Positions 21,336 through 26,947 of a stretch of 26,947 nt of DNA are shown piece by piece. The stretch comes from an uncultured Mycoplasmatales bacterium (GTDB lineage: Bacteria > Bacillota_I > Bacilli_A > Mycoplasmatales > Mycoplasmoidaceae): the NCBI GenBank assembly GCA_910578525.1, contig CAJTRF010000010.1, positions 1-26,947 of the forward strand. The letters are read 5' to 3'. How positions within the stretch are numbered: the first letter of the stretch is position 1; each line of letters begins with the position of its first letter. The position numbers and the translations under genes were made by a program. Under the pieces are notes generated by a model, which did no database searches, was not told the origin of the DNA, and worked only from the letters and a program-made list of their open reading frames with translations.

Positions 21336-23212
21336 TATTCTCTACCTCCATCTGATGCTAACGCTTTTTCTTTAATATATTTTCATTCATCATCATTTAT
21401 AAAAGTAAACACTTTTTTTAGATCATCATTAGTTCAATCTGAATCTCATCCTATTTTTCCTGTTCTTGGATTTTTTATATTAGATAAGTCTGGAACATTT
21501 TTATGCACAATGCGGTACGCATTGTGGTCTGTTGCCGTTTCTGTTTCACAGAAACGGTAAAAATAAGTTTTAAAATAACTAATAAAATTTTCACATTGTT
21601 TTTTAGATGAAAAATAGCAGCATATAAACGTATCAGAAAAATATTCGTTTGGTTCTAATATTTTATTATCTCGTCAATTTGCTCAAGCACCAGATTTAGG
21701 CCATATCACTTTTCACTTGTTTACATTGTTATGAGAAATTTTAATTTTGTTGATTTGTTTGACTATTTTTTCTTTTTTTTCTGTTTCAACTAAAAATTCC
21801 TTTGGTAATCACATTCATTTCCTTTTATTATCTTTTCCATCATTACCTCAAAATTTTATTAGATTTTTTTCTTCTGTAAAACACAAATAGGAATATGGTT
21901 GTCTTTTTGGATCCATAAATCATGTTAATATCCCACAAGGATTCCACCCGGTTATAAGATCTATCATAAACTTTTTATAATAAGTGCGAATTTTTGAGAA
22001 TATTTTAGCAGTATTTTGTTCTAAAACATGTGTTTCTAATAAATTCTTTTTATATTTGAAAATTCCATATTCATAGTAATCAACAAAACCGTTATTGTCA
22101 TGATTTTCTTTTCAAATAACAATATTAACTCCGCCCGTACTTGCTGTTTCAAACAAAATTAATTGATTCTTTTTTTTGTTTTCGTAATAATTATCTACAC
22201 TTAAAATACGCTTATCTTCTCTTATTAAATAATGTTTTGCTGAACCAGATGCTCTTCCAGATGAAGTTTGTCATCCACGTGGAAAAATCATTGAAACATT
22301 TCTAGAAATGTTTGTTGCTAAAAATCAAAATTTATCATAAATGTTATGATTCTTACCACCAGTTTCTATCTGATAAGGTGGATTACTTATACAATAAGTA
22401 AATTTAAAACTAGACTTGTCATTTATTCCAAATTTTTTATTTATCTCATTTTTAATTTGATTATAGATGTGTTTCTCTCTCTCTCTCTCTCGAGTTTCGG
22501 GGTTATTTATTTTTTTAGTTTTCATATATGTGTCTCCTTTGAAATTAAATATGTTTCATTCATTAAATTTAACTTTATCAAATTGTTTTAGTTCTTTATC
22601 AAAAATTACTTTATCTTCATTTTGTATGTCAAACATTTTTTTATGTATTCGATAAATTCAATCTTTTCACCTAAAGTAAAATATAAAATCAATATTTGTA
22701 TTATTTGATGAAATTATGTCACTTTTGATACAGTTAGACATTAATATATTCGAAACTGCAAAATCATAATATGTAGGAATTTCATTTGTTAAATTTCTTG
22801 AATTTTTTTTATATTTATTAATAATAAATCTGTATAGCCTTTTCCTTAATTCTTCAATATTTTGTTCATCTATATCATTTTGATATAGAGAAGCTAATGC
22901 AATTAATGAACGTATTTCATACTCTTTAGTTCATGATGATTCAGAAACGTTATCTTTTTTCATCTCTTTTAGCACTCTATCTAATTTATATTTAAGTATT
23001 TCAATACCAAAATTACCATGTCCACTAGCTGGTTCAAAAATTGTATCATAACTATTAGAATGATTAAATCTTAAATCATATAGCATTTTTTTAACCACTG
23101 CTCAAGATGTAAAAACCTCTCCTAGGGTTCGAATTCTGCCAATGTCAGGTTTAAATTCAAGTCCATCAGAAAATTTATGATGTAAATTATCTATATCTAT
23201 TCTTTTTATCAC
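21335..23212 (-). CDS. Eco57I-type N6-adenine DNA methyltransferase, phase-variable tract inside
   Basis: This 625-residue methyltransferase should modify adenine in the recognition sequence and protect host DNA from the downstream nuclease. After GRIRTLGEVFTSW (family GEVFTP), the SAM-binding motif I is IFEPASGHGNF (residues 58-68). Catalytic motif IV is SNPPYQ (276-281), followed by the family blocks GGKNHNIYDKF, SMIFPRGWQTS, GRASGSAKHYL and STGGVNIVIWKE. The C-terminal target-recognition part ends in WTNDDLKKVF. Residues 241-246 are Arg-Glu repeats encoded by (GA)9. No ATG precedes motif I in this frame. I start at GTG 23212, which follows an in-frame stop by one codon and sits 11 nt from a TATAAT. 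Several Trp codons are UGA. The frame is intact, so this copy is in the ON state. Confidence 0.9.
21344..21349 (-). promoter_or_regulatory. Strong Shine-Dalgarno for the restriction subunit
   Basis: On the minus strand GGAGGT lies 8 nt before the ATG at 21335, inside the last codons of the methyltransferase gene. Most housekeeping starts in the window have no such sequence, so this site both supports the start and marks the operon as unusual. Confidence 0.75.
21506..21557. repeat. Two adjacent perfect inverted repeats inside the methyltransferase gene
   Basis: CACAATGCG-GTA-CGCATTGTG (21506-21526) is a 9-bp stem with a 3-nt loop. CCGTTTCTGT-TTC-ACAGAAACGG (21535-21557) is a 10-bp stem with a 3-nt loop. 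They lie 8 nt apart in coding sequence for the C-terminal part of the methyltransferase and are richer in G and C than their surroundings. Confidence 0.85.
22474..22491. repeat. (TC)9/(GA)9 dinucleotide microsatellite in the methyltransferase gene
   Basis: Nine uninterrupted TC units on the plus strand (GA on the coding strand) encode the Arg-Glu run at residues 241-246. The tract lies between motif I and NPPY. Eight units would shift the frame to read gaa aca cat cta taa. Ten units would lead to aac aca tct ata atc, then aaa tta aaa atg aga taa. Both give an early stop before the catalytic motif. Confidence 0.95.
22534..22540 (-). promoter_or_regulatory. Internal Shine-Dalgarno plus ATG within the methyltransferase gene
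   Basis: On the minus strand AAAGGAG is followed after 8 nt by an in-frame ATG at 22525 (codon 230), about 30 nt before the GA tract. It could start a C-terminal product (residues 230-625) containing NPPY and the target-recognition region but lacking motif I. It could also be a relic of two once-separate genes. Confidence 0.5.
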
Positions 23213-23223
23213 AAGTTATAAAA

Positions 23224-23229
23224 ATTATA
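23224..23229 (-). promoter_or_regulatory. -10 box of the restriction-modification operon
   Basis: The complement reads TATAAT and lies 11 nt before the GTG start at 23212, implying a leader of about 4 nt. A terminator for rubrerythrin lies just upstream, so the operon appears to be transcribed independently. Confidence 0.5.
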
Positions 23230-23252
23230 TTTAATTAATATATGAACACAAT

Positions 23253-23281
23253 AAAAAAAACTAACCTTTGAGAGTTAGTTT
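23253..23281 (-). terminator. Rho-independent terminator of the rubrerythrin gene
   Basis: Read on the minus strand, AAACTAAC pairs with GTTAGTTT around an 8-nt loop, and the 3' arm runs into further T residues. It sits about 18 nt after the rubrerythrin stop. Confidence 0.8.
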
Positions 23282-23298
23282 AATTAAGAAACAATTTA

Positions 23299-23841
23299 TT
23301 AATAATCTTTCTTAGTTACTTTAAAATAAGCTTGCGGATGGTTGCAAACCGGACAAACTGTAGGTGCATTTTTTGATGAAACTATATGACCACAATTTAA
23401 GCAAATTCAAGTTTCTTTAGTAGATTTCTTGAATACAGTTTTCTTTTTTAAGTTATTTAACAAAGCGGTATATCTTTCTTCATGGTGTTTTTCAATAGCA
23501 GCAACACCTTCAAATTTAGCAGCAATTTCAGTAAAACCTTCTGCTCTTGCTTCTTTTGCCATTCTCTTGTACATTTCAGTTCATTCACCATGTTCACCTT
23601 TTGCTGCATCCAACAAGTTAACTTGAGTTGAAGGAATTTTACCTCCATGTAAGTATTTGAATCATAGTTTAGCATGTTCTTTTTCATTACCAGCTGTTTC
23701 TTCAAAAATGTTTTGGATTTGAACATATCCATCTTTTTTTGCTTGAGAAGCGTAGTATGTATATTTATTTCTTGCTTGTGATTCACCAGCAAATGCTTCT
23801 CATAAATTTTTTTCAGTTTTAGTACCTTTTAGACTTTTCAT
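23299..23841 (-). CDS. rbr: Rubrerythrin (non-haem di-iron peroxidase)
   Basis: This 180-residue protein reduces hydrogen peroxide to water at a di-iron site, a defence typical of anaerobes and microaerophiles. The N-terminal ferritin-like four-helix bundle carries the iron ligands in AFAGESQARNKY (Glu20), ETAGNEKEHA (Glu53 and His56) and the second ExxH in AIEKHHEERY, with further ligands in GEHGEW. The C-terminal rubredoxin-like domain has WICLNCGHIV and CPVCNHPQAYF, giving the two CxxC iron knuckles. Length is normal (about 180-195). UGA Trp codons break it under the standard code. It diverges from feoAB across a duplicated PerR/Fur-like palindrome, which suggests joint control by iron or peroxide. 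Rubrerythrin is uncommon in mollicutes, and acquisition from an anaerobe is plausible but untested. Confidence 0.96.
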
Positions 23842-23856
23842 AATTTTATCTATGTT

Positions 23857-23873
23857 TATATAATAATTATATA
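23857..23873. promoter_or_regulatory. PerR/Fur-like operator, copy 1
   Basis: TATATAATAATTATATA is an 8-1-8 perfect inverted repeat. Its core TATAATAATTATA matches 12 of the 14 defined positions of the Bacillus PerR box (TTATAATNATTATAA). It also contains back-to-back -10 hexamers. On the minus strand the TATAAT at 23866-23871 could be the rubrerythrin -10, so repressor binding would block it directly. The regulator gene is not in the window. Confidence 0.6.
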
Positions 23874-23888
23874 CTTCAAACAAATGTT

Positions 23889-23905
23889 TATATAATAATT
23901 ATATA
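23889..23905. promoter_or_regulatory. PerR/Fur-like operator, copy 2
   Basis: This is the second identical TATATAATAATTATATA palindrome, 32 bp from the first. It lies about 20-35 bp upstream of a TAGAAT box in front of feoA, covering the -35 region of that promoter. Its own TATAAT at 23891-23896 is an alternative feoA -10. Confidence 0.6.
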
Positions 23906-23922
23906 CTTCAAACAAAAATTTG

Positions 23923-23928
23923 TAGAAT
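23923..23928 (+). promoter_or_regulatory. Candidate -10 box of feoAB
   Basis: TAGAAT lies 8 nt before the feoA ATG, so the transcript would be nearly leaderless like several others here. If this is the true promoter, the tandem palindromes occupy roughly -30 to -80 relative to the transcription start. Confidence 0.4.
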
Positions 23929-23936
23929 TTTGCCCG

Positions 23937-24173
23937 ATGGTTTTATCTAATAAATTAGTTAATAAAAAAGTAGTAATAAACAAGTTGAGTTTCAATGATA
24001 AACAAATCCTTCATAAACTCAACAATGTTGGTATCACTCCGGGGTCTACTATTAAGATATTAGATTATCAAGATTCTAAAAATATTGTGCACGTCTTATC
24101 TCATGGTGTGCAATATGTGTTAAGAGAAAAAGATTGTATGAAAATAGATGTCAATGTTGTTCAAGAAGCATAA
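23937..24173 (+). CDS. feoA: Ferrous iron transport accessory protein FeoA
   Basis: This 78-residue cytosolic SH3-like protein assists FeoB in Fe(II) uptake. The family fingerprint is visible in NKKVVINKLSFNDKQILHKL followed by NNVGITPGSTIKIL (family L..lGi.pG..i.v), then YVLREKDCMKIDV at the end. Length (75-85) is standard. Its reading frame overlaps the feoB start by 20 nt, which implies translational coupling. It is controlled from the duplicated palindrome region shared with rubrerythrin. Confidence 0.9.
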   Translation: MVLSNKLVNKKVVINKLSFNDKQILHKLNNVGITPGSTIKILDYQDSKNIVHVLSHGVQYVLREKDCMKIDVNVVQEA

Positions 24174-26259
24174 TCATGAATATCATGATAATCTAATATT
24201 TAATGATTGACATGATAGTAAAGAAAGAGATAAAGCAAATGAAAAAATTGTTAGAGTAAGTAACAATATTCTTTTAATTGGTGCTCCAAATGTTGGTAAA
24301 TCGACTTTCTTTAATAAAATTACTAACGGAACAGTTGCAGTATCAAACATTGATCGTTTAACTGTCAGTAACTCTGTTGCAAAGCTTAAAAAAGATAAAT
24401 CAATAAATATAGTAGATTTACCTGGTATTTACAATTTGTCTCATCCAATTGATGAGGAATTAGTAGTAGCTCATGAATTAGCTCATGAACGTTTTAGTAA
24501 AATTGCCAATATTATTGGTGCTCAATCTATTGAACGTGATTTATTTTTAACATTACAAATTGCAGAAACAGGGTTATTAAGCAATTTGGTTATCAACATG
24601 GTTGATGAAGTAGATAAATCTCAATTGCTAGTTAACAAATTATCTAAATATTTAAATAACATTAATATTTCATTATGTCAAGCCAATAAAAGTATTGGGT
24701 TGCAGCAAGTAACTAAAGGATTTATTAAAAATAATCCAGTTGAGCCTAATGTTGTTAAATATTCTTCTAACATTGAAACTTTAATTAAAAAGATTTCATC
24801 AATTTTACCTCATACAAAAATTAGTAAGCGTTATTATGCTATCATGTTATTAGAAAATAACGAATATGTTCATCAACGTTTGGCTAATAAGCAAAAAGAA
24901 ACATATATTAAGATTAAACAGATTTTAAAAAATGTAGATTTGGATAAAATTTCAAATGAAATTTTAACTACAAAGAAAATTTATATTAAAAAAATCATTA
25001 AAGATTGTTTTAAATCATTTGATAAATACTTAGATAAGAATAAAGCAAAACAATATAAATTTGACAAAAAAATATTAAAGAAATGAATTGGTATTCCTGC
25101 TTTCTTTTTGCTATTGATACTAATCTATTACATTACATTCGGACCATACATGGGCGGAAGTGTTAAAGACTACTTCGATAAATTCTTGAACGATATTGTA
25201 GCTGATCAATGATTGAATAAATTATTTGACCAAATGGGAGCTAATACATTTGTCAAAGGGTTATTTGTTGATGGAGTCTTTAAAGGTTTCTTTGCAGTTT
25301 TATCATTTACTCCAACTTTGATTATTTTATTTACATTAGTAAATATCATTCAACAAATAGGGATATTGTCAAGAGCATCTATTTTATTAGATGATGCACT
25401 TGGCAAATTTGGTATTAGTGGAAGAAGTGTTATTACATTATTAACAGGATTTGGATGTAATGTGCCAGCAATTATGATGGCACGTAGCTCATCATCTAAG
25501 AAAGAGAGAATAATTTCTGTATTAATTTCTCCATTCATTGTATGTAGTGCCAGAACAATGGTGATCTATTTTGTATGTAATGCAATATTATCACCAACAT
25601 ACGGATGGATGTTAATGATTTTTTTGATCTTTTTTAGTGGATTAGTTGCATTAATTATGGGTTTAGTTTTTTCTAAAACATTATTTAGAAAAGTTAAATC
25701 ATTCTTTATGATCGAAATGGTTGACTGGCGTAAGCCAGATTTTTTAGTAATATTTAAATTAGTTTGATTGGAATTAAAAGAATTTATTAAAAAAGCCGGA
25801 TTGATAATTGTTGCAGCTAATTTCTTGATTTGATTATTCTTACACTTAGGTCCTAATGGTACATTAGCGGATGAAAACATAGAACAATCATTGCTTGGTT
25901 ATTTTTCTAAAGGCATTAACTATATCTTGTATCCTTGTGGTTTTTACAATGATGATGGATGAAAATTAACTGCATCATTAATTACTGCCTTTCCTGCCAA
26001 AGAAATTGCAATCACAAACCTTGGTTTGTTATTCCCTGATGGGTTCTCTAGCTATTTTGATGCTCCTGCTCATATAGCACAAGGATTAAGTTATATATTT
26101 ATATTAATGTTTTATTTACCATGTGCTGCCACTATCTCAGCTATTAAAAAAGAATCTAATTGAAGATACCTATTCATTCACCTAGGTAGTTCAATTAGTA
26201 TTTCTTATATTTTAGGAATAATTGTTTATTGAATTAGTTACGGAATATTAAGAATTTAA
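24154..26259 (+). CDS. feoB: Ferrous iron transporter FeoB
   Basis: This 701-residue G-protein-coupled membrane transporter imports Fe(II). The N-terminal GTPase has G1 GAPNVGKS (43-50), G3 DLPG (88-91), the block IERDLFLTLQIAE and G4 NMVD (148-151). A helical insert follows, then a polytopic membrane domain with the two gate motifs GFGCNVPAIMMAR (near 432) and SPFIVCSART (near 459), both with the conserved cysteine. A third conserved block is FPAKEIAITNLG. UGA Trp codons split the frame under the standard code. I chose ATG 24154, inside feoA, because no other in-frame ATG precedes G1. This gives an unusual His/Asp-rich 38-residue extension (six His in the first 20 residues), whereas typical FeoB begins directly at the G1 strand. 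The 3' end overlaps the convergent last gene by 12 bp. Confidence 0.95.
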
Positions 26260-26880
26260 TTTAATAAATTTTTTATACGGCAAAGCCTTAACTTTCTTTT
26301 CAAATGGTTTTTGATAAAACTCAGCAGAATACATGTTGTAATTTTTGTGTTGTGTTTTAATCAATACAGGTCTTCTAAAAAATAACATATCTAACCCTTC
26401 TCATATTAAAACCCATGAAATGATTTCAAAAATGATGTTAGCTACTTTTCAATCGTTTTTTACAAATAGACCAAATAAAATTGAACAAATAATAACAACA
26501 ATACCTGATAATAAACATCATAAAATATTCTTGCTAATCTTTTTAATTTCCCTAGCTGTCATTAACATTTCATATTTAAAGAAAGACTTGTAAAGTCTTT
26601 CGAATTTTTCTGCATCTTGCTTTTTAACATCACGATCAATGTTAACTGCTACCTTATCATATGCAAATGCATCTCTATAAGTCTTTAAGTATTCTTTAAA
26701 TCTAGAATCTAATGATATAGAATCATCATCCCCATCTATATAAAAAGATTGTTCTACTTCACTTTTATAGAATTGCAAAAGCACACGATCTTTACTATCA
26801 TAAGTCACAGAGTGTTCCATCTTCTCTAATTCTTGCTTTTGCAATTTCTTAATTTCTCTTCATTCTTTAAACTTACTCAT
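26248..26880 (-). CDS. Unknown membrane protein with two predicted helices
   Basis: This 210-residue protein has three parts. The first 25 residues are highly charged (FKEWREIKKLQKQELEKMEH) and could form a coiled coil. A soluble region (FYKSEVEQSFYIDGDDDSIS and following) has alternating acidic and basic residues. A C-terminal pair of hydrophobic segments (WCLLSGIVVIICSILFGLF and ANIIFEIISWVLIW) is followed by a basic tail. I do not recognise the family. The ATG at 26880 is 7 nt from a TATAAT, and an internal TTG would miss the charged start. Several Trp codons, including those opening the first helix and in the N-terminal segment, are UGA. The stop lies within the last codons of feoB (12-bp overlap). 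A soluble domain joined to a helical hairpin would suit a membrane-associated adaptor, but that is only a guess. Confidence 0.82.
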
Positions 26881-26887
26881 ATTAATG

Positions 26888-26893
26888 ATTATA
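26888..26893 (-). promoter_or_regulatory. -10 box of the last gene; upstream region to the window end
   Basis: The complement reads TATAAT 7 nt before the ATG at 26880, predicting a leaderless mRNA. Upstream (26901-26917) TGTAAA and TTTACA form a 6-bp inverted repeat around 6 nt. Nothing else is recognisable up to the window edge. Confidence 0.5.
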
Positions 26894-26947
26894 TTAGATT
26901 GTAAAAGTTAATTTACACCACTTACAAGTATAGCATAATCGTTTGGA

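Larger units (their letters stand above)
23852..23915. repeat. Perfect 32-bp tandem duplication
   Basis: Positions 23852-23883 and 23884-23915 are identical and directly adjacent. Each unit starts ATGTTTATATAAT and ends ACTTCAAACAA, and each includes one palindrome (see the two operator entries). The centre-to-centre distance of 32 bp is close to three helical turns, so proteins bound to both would face the same side of the DNA. Confidence 0.97.

Noticed and set aside
22170..22177. T8 runs in the methyltransferase gene (also 22803-22810) as further phase-variable tracts
   Set aside because: Eight-base A/T runs are frequent throughout this AT-rich window, so they are not distinctive compared with the (GA)9 tract.
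22346..22655. Plus-strand frames rich in Leu, Ser and Phe opposite the methyltransferase
   Set aside because: They are antisense shadows of a well-supported coding frame, and their Ser-Leu run comes from the (TC)9 tract.
23457..23792. A 111-residue minus-strand frame rich in Lys inside the rubrerythrin region
   Set aside because: It is out of frame with rubrerythrin, whose 180-residue frame with all iron ligands is clearly the real gene.
23852..23915. Direct repeat considered as a CRISPR fragment
   Set aside because: There are only two copies, with no spacer between them and no cas genes in the window. The embedded palindrome and the flanking genes fit an operator better.

Overview
The window comes from a mollicute (mycoplasma-type bacterium). 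The DNA is very AT-rich, and the long reading frames stay open only if UGA is read as tryptophan (genetic code 4). Most housekeeping starts lack a Shine-Dalgarno sequence, and several TATAAT boxes lie 6-12 nt from the start codon, implying leaderless or nearly leaderless mRNAs. The cluster trxB-whiA-secG-rnr, with hprK-lgt upstream, resembles the pneumoniae-group/Malacoplasma branch. A BspA-type leucine-rich-repeat lipoprotein, rubrerythrin and FeoAB point to a low-oxygen, possibly protist- or mucosa-associated relative. That placement is inference.

Layout. 1-8.7 kb: BspA-like lipoprotein; leuS, a DEAD-box helicase and a MATE exporter in one tight run; miaB converging from the right; a divergent unknown lipoprotein; and tRNA-Thr(GGU). 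8.8-18.3 kb: an almost gapless housekeeping block with fhs-tilS-hprK-lgt-trxB-whiA, a small opposite-strand protein that looks like a rhodanese fold without its catalytic cysteine, then secG-rnr-smpB. 18.4-23.2 kb, minus strand: an accessory restriction-modification operon. 23.3-26.3 kb: divergent rubrerythrin and feoAB around a duplicated palindromic operator. The right end holds an unknown two-helix membrane protein.

Two regions stand out. First, the restriction-modification operon pairs a solo Eco57I-type adenine methyltransferase with a GIY-YIG/DEAH-helicase subunit that ends in a truncated second methyltransferase-like module. The methyltransferase gene carries a (GA)9 tract between its SAM-binding and catalytic motifs. 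Loss or gain of one unit gives a stop within about ten codons, so it looks like a phase-variable epigenetic switch. The methyltransferase stop overlaps the nuclease start (TAATG), so both may switch together. This operon also uses strong Shine-Dalgarno sequences, unlike its neighbours.

Second, the rubrerythrin/feoAB intergenic region holds a perfect tandem duplication of 32 bp. Each copy carries TATAATAATTATA, which matches the core of the Bacillus PerR box. One Fur/PerR-type regulator could therefore co-regulate peroxide defence and ferrous iron uptake.

No stretch above about 130 bases lacks a gene. The largest gaps are 786-911, 8749-8818 (terminator and promoter), 18328-18386, 23213-23298 and 23842-23936, and each is described below.
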